A stretch of 64,000 nucleotides of DNA, taken from the NCBI RefSeq assembly GCF_963662255.1, contig NC_085047.1, forward strand, positions 15,430,347-15,494,346, read 5' to 3'. This DNA is from Cinclus cinclus (Eukaryota > Chordata > Aves > Passeriformes > Cinclidae). Shown here in pieces: positions 54,054 through 64,000 of this stretch. Below the pieces are notes generated by a model. It was given only the letters and a program-made list of their open reading frames with translations. It was not told the origin of the DNA and did not search any database. Both the position numbers and the translations under genes were made by a program. Numbering within the stretch: the stretch's first letter is position 1; each line of letters starts with the position of its first letter.

Positions 54054-55392
54054 TAATAAGTGGCCTTTGAGTTTGAAAAGGAGCTCCTGTGGGAATGGTG
54101 TCCACTCCAGCTTCTTTGCATACTCACTGTTTTAAATGCTAATGGTCAGTTGCATTTGTGGATAGATTTGTCAGATAGGTCCAGACTTAAAAACAAGTTA
54201 TATACAGCTCATTCTAGAGCTGCAAAAAGCTCAGAACATTTGTCTGGAGGCTTCTTTTTGTACTCCTCCTGGCTTGAATCAGACTTAAGCTGCTCTTAGC
54301 AGAAAGAGTAGTCTAGCCTGTGCTTTGGGCTCAGTTCTGTAAAGAAGAGGGGAGAAGGAAGTCCAGTTCTGTTGCATGGAGTCACTGCCTGTCCTTGTTT
54401 CTGTGGCTCAGGGTGTGACATGCATCTTGCCACATCTCTTTGGTAGCACATGCAAATCACCTTGTTATACAAACTGTCCTGCCCAAACAAGAGAGAGAAT
54501 TCAGTGCTGCAACCTGGGTGTATCTAGAATTAGAAAGGCAGCAAAATCTTAGATCTCTTGCACTGAAAAGCACCACCTACTCTTTGCAAAGTGTCCTATA
54601 ACTTGAGTAGTGATCTGTACATTCAGCTATCATTTGTCCTGGGAAATTAGTTCACATAAAAATGGGATGATGTGTCCTTTGACCCACTGAATTGTCTTTA
54701 TCTGTCTTTGTGAATATTTGCGCATCTTGGAATTTGGGTAAATTCCTAGAACTTGTCATTTAACTGTAGGATAAACAGAATCTCAACAAATAAGTAATAC
54801 AGAGTATTCATTTATTTTTCTGAATAAAGGCAGAAAGTACTAAACTGAGGGAAGGGAGGGCAAAACAGACCATCCTTAATATATCAGCAGTGCAAATTGC
54901 CTGAATACAGTTCACAAGTCTCCTGCTGCAGATTCTTGTGTTTGTCATATTACATCATTCTGAAAATAAATGGTTGATGCTGTAGGGGTTGGTTGAAAGA
55001 CAAAGCTGTAAAAGCTTTGTGGAGTTTTCATTTAAAAGGTCTGAAACAGCTGTTGAAATCTAAGAAGAAAGCTGGTGTTTTGCTTCTGCCTTCATGTGTG
55101 GCCCTTACCTCTCCACTTCACTGTTTGCAACTGTGTATTCTGAAAACCAGCTTCTCCTTAAGGTGATTTGAGGGTTTTGTGGAAAACCTACAGATGCATT
55201 TAGGGGCGGCCTGGGAGGAGGTAATATGGGAGAGGAAATTCACTGGCAGTACTACCCACTGCCCTCTCATGGGGACACTTATGAGGGACTTACTGCAATC
55301 TACTTTATTCTATTTATAAAGGGGAGCAAAACAAGAAAGGTAATGTGGAAAAGGATCTGTGGTAGAGACTACTCGTAACTGCTGTTTCAAGA

Positions 55393-57118
55393 TGTGGTGG
55401 TTTCAGTTCAAAAACCAGGCAGAAACACCAATTAAGTGTAGTGGTTTTGGTTTGCCAATATAAGTTTCCCAGCCAACACACTGATTAATGTAGTGGGTCT
55501 ACTGCTGGCCAAATGCCAGTGCACCCACTAGAATTACTTAGTCATTTTGTGCTGCAAGATAAGGGTTAGGAGGAGAGAAAAGCAGGCTCAAAACTTTAAA
55601 CGGTATAAAGAAAACTTTAGTAACAGAACTAAAAGAAAAAAATAAACAAGAAATCAGAATAAACCTTCAGAACACTTCTCCCCCCACACCCTCTTTTCTT
55701 TCCCACTGACAACATAAAGAGACAAAACCTGGAACTTTCAGTCAGTTTACCACCTCTCTAATAGTCTTTCTTCAGTTCTCTTAGAGAGAGGAATCTCTCT
55801 TGCCATGCCATGGAGACTTCTCCACAAGAAGCAGTTCTCTCATAGCATCAGTGTCTCAGCAAATCGGCAACCCAGGAAAGGAAAACCTGTTTCCAGTGTG
55901 TAAGTCCCTCCCCTCAACTTAGAGCTTTCCCAAAGCTGCTTTCATGGGCCATGCCAACTTATGGGGTACTATTTTAAGGATGAGCTGTTCACACATAAAA
56001 GCAAAAGTTCTCTTCATCCATCTCTGGAAAACAGAGGTTTCCTTCTTTTATTCCTGGGGCAAGGTTTCTCATTTCTCTCATTTCTTTCTCTTCAAGCTAC
56101 TTCAACAGGATTGCTTCTGTTCATGGCTGTGGGTAGAACACTACATCCCCCCAATGCATTCCATGAGTTGCAGGGAAGAAATATAAGTCCGATGTATCAA
56201 TTGTATCTTCACCACAGCCTTACAAGAGAATTTCAGCCCAAGACTTAGGCTCCTCAATCTCCTCCCATCTAGAATTTGACTCCTCCTTCACTGACCTCAG
56301 TGTACCATGTTGTTTTCTCTAGGTGTCTTCATCCTTTCCTTTTTCCTGATTTGGGAGAGAATTGGTGTTTGTAGGTTTATTTGTTCTCAAGCTTTAACAA
56401 TTGAGACAGTTTTTTATAGAGTTCTGCAGTGCTGGAAGGTTGATCTCATGCAGGCTCTGTGTCGTGGAAATGGCTCGCTGTATCTCTCATGAACCACACA
56501 AGTCACGCCGGCTGCTGGCGCCACCCACGCCTTCTCTTCATGCGGGGCAACGAAAAGAAGAGAAAAGAAAAGCTGCTGGCACTGCTTTTGTCCTTCCGGC
56601 CAAAGCATGGCTGGCTAAAAGCAGCTAGGCAAACAAAGTTCATTGCGAGCCATGCCAAGATAGCCACAGCTGTGGGGCGTTGCTCCAGCCGTGCCAGTTT
56701 CGGCTGAGCAGTCCCTTCCACATGGCAGCTCCAGGCCACAGGGCCACCTCCAGCAGCAGCCACGGGGCCACTCCTGAAGCTGGTCCTGGCCACGTGGCTG
56801 CTTCTGGTGTTGGGATGGCTCCCGGCGGCATGGCCCACCGGTGCTGCTGGAAAAAAGGACCTGTGGGCTCTGCTGGGAAGGGGCCAGCACCCAACTGCCT
56901 GTTCAAAGGCCAGAAGCAATACAGCTTTTCATGGGCTTGCCCATTGTTAAATGTGTTTTCACAGAAGCATATTCCAACTCTTTTAAGTGGTTTAATCAGG
57001 TGTCAATCTTCAAAAATAGCCAGCTGATTGGTTCTGCCAGGTCCCCACAGGGAACCATCCCCACAGCCCATGGACTCCCTCCCCACCTAAAAACCAAACA
57101 ATCTGTTAAACCACGACA
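55393..57118 (-). mobile_element. solo ERV LTR with 5-bp target duplication
   Basis: The element is bounded by TG and CA. Its minus-strand start is TGTCGTGGTTTAACAG and its end is CTGAAACCACCACA. CAAGA lies directly outside both ends (55388-55392 and 57119-57123), a perfect 5-bp target-site duplication, as expected for class III (ERVL-like) integration. No second copy of either end lies inside and no gag, pol or env frame was found, so it is best read as a solo LTR of 1726 bp. The 56490-56900 part is GC-rich, which yields several meaningless open frames. TATA- and AATAAA-like motifs occur on both strands. Orientation rests on the TGTCGTGG end and remembered passerine LTRs. Confidence 0.88.
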
Positions 57119-58106
57119 CAAGATTTTCCCATGCCAGACAAAACCCAAAATATCTTGAGCAGAAGGAGTTTCTTTCAAATGGAGTTTGTAAAGGAGTTTC
57201 ATACTGACAATGGTTGAAACTTAGAGTCACATATTCAGCAAATATATACTAGACTGTTTTTTACTTTTTTTTGTTCTTGTTGTTGTTTGGGAGGAAAATG
57301 AACCAGCTGCTTATTTAATGTACAGCATGCTATTTGCATATAAGGTGGTGATTACAGTTGGTTAAGTATTGAGCAGATGAAGGAAAATTCTCATAACACA
57401 CTCGAGATGATGTAAAGTGGATTTTCCAAATTTTAGAGTTTGAGACAGTGAAAGTGGCCTGTGGAAGTATTAAAAAGTAAAGTCAGATGTGTGAATTAGG
57501 CTTGATTGGTTCATGTTCCTGAAAACAAATAGAAGTTGGCAATTGTCAAAATTGTTTTGGAATGACTGGCACAGAAAAGCAGAAGATCTTGCAAGAATAA
57601 CCCTCTGCAAATAGTGGAGTTGGTGAGGTTTTTCTCCTTTGTTCTGCTGTCGTGGAAATCCACTGTTTTATTCTTTGCTTATAGAGGATTAATCTGTTAT
57701 TACTCACTTTTAAAGAGTTTATAATGACCCACTACAGGCCTTAAATATGTAAATATATGGTAAATATTAGTATTTCATAAAGTGGAGCTTGGTCCTATAA
57801 AATGGTGTTAACAGTACAAATTTACATAATGTGGTGGTTTCTTGGGTGATTGGCTTGCCAAACCATAGTGCTGTGTAAGTGTTCCTACACGACCTCACTG
57901 CTTTTCAGTACAGCTGTCCTCTGGGGTGTCTTCTGTGGTTCATGTGGCACTAAACACATTTGGGGTTTTAGCACTTTGGGATACAAGTTGTAGGCCAAAT
58001 GGAGCCTGGAGTTACAATAAAACAATTGCTTCAGCCTGTGGTTAAACATCTGTATTGCTCATGAACATGCCTGACAGGTATGATCTATTCTTTCCTTCTT
58101 TTATAG

Positions 58107-58809
58107 TGATCGACACCATACATCCAGTGCAATTCCTGTTCCAAAGAGACAGAGCTCTAGCTTTGGCAGATTGGATATTGGTTTTTCCAGTGGGCTTCCT
58201 TCTCCAGATAAAGGACTCCGAAAACGAGCCAGCACAGGAAACGAGAGACTACAGTACAAAACTCCTCCTCCTAGTTACAACTCTGCTTTAACACAGCCTG
58301 TTGCTGTCACAGCCTGTGTTGGAGAGCTGGATAAAAAACCTGGACCCATAAGTTCTTCCTTGGACACCTCTATGGACTCCTCCAAAAGAAATACCAAGAA
58401 AGGCCAGGACTCATGCAGTAGTTTAAATGGAGAAAATGGAAGCCTAAACAATACCCAAGATGGGCAGGAATCTTTCCTTGGACGTTCTAGTGCAATAAAT
58501 GGGGCATTTCTGCCTGGCGAGTGCTCTGGCACCACGAGCAAGGAGCAGCCCCGTGAGTTTCAGCCCACACTCAACCCCGTGCTTTGCTGCACTGTGGAGC
58601 AGGCAGAGGAGATCATGGGTATGGAAGCGACAGGCTTCAGTGCAGGAGATCAGCTTGAAGACTTTAACTCCATCCCAGTGGAACATGCTGTAGCAGTTGA
58701 GTGTGATGAACAAGTCCTAGGGGAGTTTGAGGAGTTCTCTCGAAGGATCTGTGCACTGAATGAGAACATGTCCAGCTTCCGCAGACCTCGCAAAAGTTCG
58801 GACAAGTGA
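58107..58809 (+). CDS. UVRAG: UVRAG terminal coding exon (presumed exon 15), disordered C-terminal tail
   Basis: 703 bp: one base completing Cys, 233 codons and TGA at 58807-58809. It begins [20 protein letters not shown] and is rich in Ser, Pro, Asn and Gly, so probably unstructured. Recognisable blocks are [14 protein letters not shown], the [18 protein letters not shown] motif, [20 protein letters not shown] and a C-terminal RRPRKSSDK. Family knowledge places binding of Rubicon and the class C Vps proteins and mTORC1-dependent phosphorylation in this half. I did not map individual sites. The middle (about 58330-58560) is much more diverged from mammals than the two ends. The open frame from an internal TTG at 58171 is only the downstream part of this exon. 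Confidence 0.97.
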
Positions 58810-58865
58810 GCTCGGACAGGGATTTGATAGCAGACATTGAGGTGAAATCAGTGATCTGGAATAGA

Positions 58866-58871
58866 AATAAA
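58866..58871 (+). terminator. UVRAG: proximal poly(A) signal AATAAA
   Basis: AATAAA lies 57 bases after the stop codon. Downstream sequence is AT-rich rather than clearly GT-rich, so it may be weak or used only for a short isoform. Confidence 0.35.
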
Positions 58872-60035
58872 ATTGCACTTATTCTTTATATTAATTATGA
58901 AAGCAAAAAAGCTAAAGTTGTCCCTATGGTGTTAGACAAATGAACTTGAGCACAATAACACAGGATCATGGTGTATTCACAGCCCAGGTAAATTTTCATT
59001 CTGCTTTAAGTCCTTTTATGTCTGATATTTATAATCTGTTAGAGGTTTTGTGGTTTTTTTTCCCTTGGGCATTTGAATCCATTTATAAAGGCTTTCCTGA
59101 AAACAACTTCTAGTGCTGATCAGCCCCTTCTGTGAATGTTTGGTAAGTTCTTAATTATTATTTAAATTTATTTTAATATTTTCAGAAGAAAAACCCCTTT
59201 AATTTAAAATACTTTTATGGTAAGATGTCTTTACATTCTCCCATGTACCCCTGTGTTTGCTTGAATAATGTAGTCAGTATTGGAGAAATACCATGAATTT
59301 GTTACAGTTCGACAACTTTATTTTGGCTGTCCTCTGTAGCCTTTGAAGTTCTAGTTTGCACTGAGGAGTCTTCAGCTGGCAGTGTGAACTTGCCAGAGAA
59401 TGAGCACCTGTAAGATTTTTGAAGTTTCCTTGCACCTGGTTAATAAGAAATGACATTTGGGGTTTTTTCCACTCCTCCATACTTGCTCTTCCTACTAGTG
59501 GAAACCTTGAGGTAGACACCTCTAAGGTTCTGCATAATAATTTCAGCCTGACCATTCCCCTACTTAGGTTGGGCACAGATCTCATTAGTTGAGACTTAAT
59601 GAACACAGTACCATCGTGGGGTTCAGCTGCTGCCCTCCAGGGTGTGCAGTGGGGACAGTGTGCCCAGAGACACTTCAGACATCTTCCAAAAAACCCAGTC
59701 TGGGAATGAAGCACTTTGGCATTAGGTGAATGTGTGGAATTGCTCCACCCTCTGTAAAAAGGAGGCACTTAACATTATTCATCTGAATTAATAGGGGTTT
59801 TTTTAAACCATCTGTATTTTGAGGGAAGAAGCTTCCGGTGGTTTGCTGGAGCTGCAGTTTGCTGTTGGGTAGGTTACCACATGTGTTCAGTTGCACTAAT
59901 GGGAAAGCAATTTGCAGCCTGCTTTGTGATTCCTGGTATGTGTTTCAGTTTGGATTTCATTGCTCTTGCTTTCATATTGTATACCCAAGAATCTGGGCTC
60001 AGTTGTGAGCTCTGAAATATAAAGGTATATAGCAG

Positions 60036-60041
60036 AATAAA
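60036..60041 (+). terminator. UVRAG: middle poly(A) signal AATAAA
   Basis: AATAAA within AGAATAAAAATAC, followed 30-50 bases later by a T-rich stretch with GGTTTATGTTTTC. It is a plausible alternative cleavage site. Confidence 0.4.
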
Positions 60042-60591
60042 AATACTTCATCATGCCTGGCTTATTTTTCTCTCCCTGGTTTATGTTTTCTTTTGAACCC
60101 ACAACATAGTCTTTTCCTAACTTCACTCTAAGGCTAGCTGAAATTAACTTTTTTAAAATATAGATATGTATAATCTCAGCTTTCTGTTGTCAAAACAGGT
60201 GTGTTTGTGAGAACCAGTATACATAATAGCACTGTTCTAGAATATGCATTTTTCCAGGTAACGCCTTAATGATTGTATTAAAACTATATTCATATTTCTT
60301 CGGTTAGCTTTTAATGGTTGTGTCCACAGTTGAGTGGCTGAATTGAGCCTCTCTGCAGCAATTTGTTGGCATTGGTCTGTTCCAGGATGATGTGCTAGAT
60401 AAGAGAGCTTGGAGACCTTGATTTTGAGACACTGAACATGATTTCAGGTGCAAAGTTGGACACATCCATGAGTATCTTCTCCCCCAGATTAGCTCTGTTC
60501 CAACTTCATGAAAACTTCCTCAAAGGAGGTGCTGCCACTTTGTAGCACTGCCATCATCTTTGGGGAAGGAGTAGGTAGGAAAGCTCTTGCT

Positions 60592-60659
60592 CTGCTTATT
60601 TCAGGTGTTTATTTCTCCCTCCTGCCCAGAGAGGGAGAAGGAAACACCTGAAAGAACAG
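60592..60659 (+). ncRNA. pre-miRNA-like hairpin in the UVRAG 3' UTR (candidate)
   Basis: Arms 60599-60621 and 60631-60653 pair over 23 positions: 21 Watson-Crick pairs, one G-U (60612/60640) and one A-G mismatch (60611/60641), around a 9-nt loop. The stem can extend to 60592/60659 with one mismatch and one bulged C, giving about 68 nt, the size of a pre-miRNA. The upper stem is TTCTCCCTC/GAGGGAGAA and the lower is TTTCAGGTGTTT/AAACACCTGAAA. I recognise no known miRNA. It could equally be a protein-binding UTR structure or chance. Confidence 0.4.
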
Positions 60660-61722
60660 CACTTCATAGTGATGAGCATAAGATAATTCTGTCCTGTGCC
60701 CTGTACCATCTTATGATACCAGTATAATTTCAGGTGAAATTCAGAAACTTTAGGTCAGTTTTGCACACTGTGGATGGGATCTGGCATGCTCGAGGCAGCA
60801 GAGGCCTGTTTTTGTTCCAATATAACAGAAAAGCATCAGCTTGTGTGTGATGGTGGCTTTTCAAAGCAACCCAAAGAGTAGTCGTGAAGTCACTGTGTTT
60901 TGTAGGTGAACACGGAGCATCTCAGCACAGTTGAGCAACATGTGAAATTAGGTTTGTACAGCATCAGTGGGACTTCTTTTTTTTTGTTTTTTTCATTAGT
61001 TGTTTATTTCTCAGGTTGCACAAACCAAATGAAGTCTAGTTCTCCTCCCCAATGTTGTGTTGCTGTTCTGTTTAACCCCTGTAATTGTTAATGTGTCGAA
61101 CACTACAGTTGATTTTTGCATCTGTTGCACAAAGCTGCTCAGATAGGCTTTCTGTGGATGTATCTTTAGTTAGCCTTAAATTATCTCTGTTTCTCTTCCA
61201 CTTCTGCCACTTTCCATGTAGCAGGTGGTGTGAGGTGGGACAGCATCACAGGGCTGATGAAGCACTGACCAGCTCCTTGTGGCTGTGAGGCAGGGGGTTG
61301 TACAGACTGCAGCTGTATCATAGCTTTCTCATTTTGGTGTTTCTTTTTTTCACCCCCTGTAAATTACTTTGGAAATCGTGTAGTGGAAGAGAAACAAACA
61401 GGAGGTTTGACAGTGTGCTTTCAATTTTCAAGAGCCTATCAGTTCCTGCACAGCTGTGGCACTTAAAAGTCTGCAACTGTCTTCAAATGGAGAAAGCATT
61501 TCATTGCAATCTCAATTTAATCCCTCATTACAAATCCTTAAGATTTTTGAGCATATTAGTTTTGGAATATCAGATCCCACTATATTTTTATAGCGAGCTC
61601 AGCAGCATTGGTTTATCCTTGCTTGACCAGGTATTTAAAATAAGCGAGACCAGAATATCCCATAGTAAATGACACATTAAAGCTATGTTGGCAATTGCAG
61701 GAAAGCTCATCTGTCTTTATAA

Positions 61723-61728
61723 AATAAA
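61723..61728 (+). terminator. UVRAG: distal poly(A) signal AATAAA (best candidate)
   Basis: AATAAA within TAAAATAAAAC, followed by GAGTGTCTTC at 61751 and a GT-rich run TTTGTGTTTGTTTTC at 61773-61787. Signal plus downstream element at normal spacing makes this the strongest 3' end in the region. Confidence 0.5.
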
Positions 61729-61745
61729 ACTGATTTGTATCTCAC

Positions 61746-64000
61746 AACTTGAGTGTCTTCTTCAATGGCTCCTTTGTGTTTGTTTTCTTTATGAGCCTGG
61801 TTTAAACCCCAGTGGCCTTCTCAGCCCCAAAACTCCTTGGCTTATTGTTCATCAAATCAAAATTGCTTCAGATGTGAATGTCTGGGCAAGAAGATTTGCC
61901 TGAAGAACCAACTGCCTTGATGGCTCCAAATCCTGTTTCAGAAAAGCTGGTACTGCAGTTCTTTCTCATGCTTCTGCCCAAAAGATGGCATGCAGCTAGA
62001 AAAACAGCTCCAGCCTACGATGGGACTGGGACTAAGCTGGATTTGTAGACATGTATGGATAGTGGAAATACTGTGTTCCTTCATCGGGGAAGCAGTGTTT
62101 GTTACTCATCCAGCACCTTCTGTGATGCCAGCTAATAATCAACATACGTCTGCCCAAAATGCTGATGAACAGGAGTGATCAGGAGTCTGCTGCATGAGTC
62201 TTAGCAGCAGTCTGTCCACAACTCTTGAGTCTCTGGTGGGAAGCAGTGAAATGTGAAGAGCTGCAGGGACTCTCCAGGCATCATTAGGATGTTTCTTGGG
62301 TTGTTTTGTTTTTCCTCCTACCCAGTCTGTCTATAGCAGAGAGTAAAAACCCAAGGCATCATCTGTATAGTCCAGGAGCTGAAGTGGGAAGATACAGGAG
62401 AGAAATTTTTCTTTAAGCTATTTACAGTATTGAACAGCATTACTGAAATATAGTTGCATGAAAGTGAAGAATAAGGAGTGGAAAGAATAAGGTGGAGGTG
62501 CTGCTGGAAGAGTGGACTTAATCTAAATAAACCTTGGGCTCTTCTGTGCCTTATTCCATCACCTTTCAAATGGCCAGAAGGTATGTCTCCTTGCTGTCTG
62601 GATTTTGACCTTTTTCATGTGGAAGTGTTTGCATATGCTCTGTCTGCTCTGAAAAGATCTGGCATAGGTGGTATCTCTGGGCAGCCTTGAGCACCTCCAC
62701 TCTGCAGGCAATCTATTCTTAATCCCAGGGGAAAAAAAAAAACATCTTTTAATCAAATCTTTTAAGTGCTCATTGTTTTAATAGCACTTTATTTTGTGTA
62801 TGGTAAGATGCAACATTGGTTTACAATTTTCCTTAAACAGTATGAAAGTTTTTTTGCCCTAAATGACTGTGAGATGTCAGCTCTGCTGCTGCTCAATTTA
62901 GTGGTGAATTTATTGCATTGACTGGCTCAACATTTAATCTGCAGGACTCTTCAATCTTGCTCTGCTAGGTTACTTTAATAGCATCATAGAGTAGGCTTGG
63001 AAGGGACTTTCAACATCATCCAGTTCCACCTCCTGCCATGGGCAGGACACCTCCCACTAGACCTGGTTACTCAGATCAACCATCCTGGTCTTGAACACTT
63101 CCAGGAATGGGGCAGCCACAGCTTTCCCGGGCAACCTGTGCCAGAGCCTCACCACCCTCACAGGGAAGGATTTTTTTCCCCAGTATTCCATCTAACAACC
63201 TCTGGGAGTGGGAAGCCATTCACCCTGGTCCTGTCATTCCAGGGTCTTGTTCAAAGTTACTCTACAACTCTTTTGGGGCCCCTTTAGGCACTGGCAGGGG
63301 CTCTGAGGTGTTCCTGGAGCCTTCTCCAGGCTGAAGAATACTATTTCTCTTGTTTTTTTCTCATGGTAGAGCTCCTCCAGCCCTCAGAGCATCTTTTGGT
63401 GATGGTGCTTGAACTGTGAGCTGAGCCTGGACTTCCATGAGTTCATCTGGTCAGCTGCCTTACATAGTGTGTTTCTTATGTTTCTCTTAAAAAGGAGTTT
63501 GCATATCAGGTTGTATGGTCTCGTCTCAGGTGTTAAGTGAAACCATGGATGAGAACTGATTGGCAACTCCTGAACTGCCATATCATACTTATGTTTATAT
63601 AAAACAGACATACATAGAACACTCCTACATCCTGCCTGCCTCAAAATTTCATGCGAAATGTGTTTATTTTTAAAATCCAGCAATAAGGTACCTCAGTCAG
63701 TTAAGCTGCACAAAAAAAATCTGTAAACCTTGAACATGCAGGGTTGGTGCACATGGAAAAACTGCCAGCTCAGCCATTGTGTTTCTGCCAAGCATGAGGG
63801 TGTGAGATTGCACTTTGTGGACAGGACAGGCAGAGGAACTTCTGCTCCTGGGGAGACATCTATCTCTTTGTGCTTCATACAGTGACGCCTGGGATTTTAA
63901 TTTTTATATTCAGATTCTCTGCTGTTTGGTGTGTAACTCTGAAACTTCATGTTAGGTGTTAGTAAGTTCTCTTCACAGGGTAGTTAGACAAAACAACCCC
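61746..64000. other. region downstream of UVRAG, no gene recognised
   Basis: It holds a CR1 fragment at 62984-63402 and one more isolated AATAAA (62526-62531) that could extend the UVRAG transcript. In human the next gene is WNT11 in the opposite orientation, but no WNT exon is seen here. Confidence 0.7.
62984..63402 (-). mobile_element. CR1 LINE fragment, 3' end
   Basis: Antisense CR1: TCATAGAGTAGGCTTGGAAG, CTTGAACACTTCCAGGAATG, GCCCCTTTAGGCACTGGCAG, on to a CTCCAGCCCTCAGAGCATCT block. Confidence 0.92.

Larger units (their letters stand above)
58810..61745 (+). other. UVRAG: UVRAG 3' UTR (inferred extent)
   Basis: No coding potential follows the TGA. The region is AT-rich with ATTTA-like elements, three AATAAA signals and one long hairpin (60592-60659). 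The end is placed about 20 bases after the AATAAA at 61723, which has a GT-rich downstream element. No CR1 or LTR sequence interrupts it, in contrast to the introns. A shorter transcript ending near 58890 or 60060 is possible. Confidence 0.6.

Noticed and set aside
56401..57202. Cluster of overlapping open frames up to 138 codons
   Set aside because: They are mostly inside the GC-rich part of the solo LTR, in mutually overlapping frames, with no recognisable domain.
59274..59768. 164-codon open frame antisense to the UVRAG 3' UTR
   Set aside because: It is unusually long for AT-rich DNA, but it shows no recognisable motif, no splice or promoter context, and composition typical of antisense noise. 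Conservation of the frame would be needed to revive it.
61990..62178. 62-codon open frame downstream of UVRAG
   Set aside because: It is short, resembles no known protein and has no supporting signals. Not taken as a gene or as part of WNT11.

Overview
The window is vertebrate nuclear DNA, almost certainly from a bird. The evidence is about 17 fragments of avian-type CR1 LINEs, recognisable from their shared 3' end and TCATAGAATGG / TCACAGAAT-type termini, two avian-looking ERV LTRs, long AT-rich introns and no close-packed genes. The style of one LTR (a TGTCGTGGTTT terminus) suggests a songbird or other neoavian, but that is an inference.

One gene is present: the 3' part of UVRAG (UV radiation resistance-associated gene), on the + strand. 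I located nine coding exons by matching translated pieces to the vertebrate UVRAG protein and requiring AG/GT splice borders and continuous reading phase: 8889-8994, 10846-10972, 11901-11985, 12458-12545, 13127-13187, 15218-15383, 27672-27750, 45397-45488 and 58107-58809 (stop TGA). They join without a frame break into 501 codons. They cover the Beclin-1-binding coiled coils, the BARA2-like domain and the disordered C-terminal tail. The N-terminal C2 domain and about 200 residues lie upstream, outside the window. UVRAG is a subunit of the endosomal/autophagic class III PI3-kinase complex II (VPS34-VPS15-Beclin 1-UVRAG).

Layout: 1-8888 is intron, with one ERV LTR (about 4061-5150), poly-T tracts and a paired POU-octamer palindrome at 2674-2692. 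Positions 8889-15383 hold six closely spaced exons. Three large introns follow (12.3, 17.6 and 12.6 kb), filled with old CR1 pieces; the last also holds a solo LTR at 55393-57118 with a perfect 5-bp target duplication. The terminal exon and a roughly 2.9-kb 3' UTR follow, with several poly(A) signals, the best at 61723. The UTR contains a striking pre-miRNA-like hairpin at 60592-60659. From about 61746 to the end is intergenic with one more CR1 piece.

I see no second protein gene, tRNA, rRNA, CRISPR array or novel multi-gene system. The most interesting items are the UTR hairpin, the replacement of the human exon-8 A10 tract by codons that create tandem AG splice acceptors, two palindromic enhancer-like motif clusters, and a CR1 pair that looks like a 3' transduction event.
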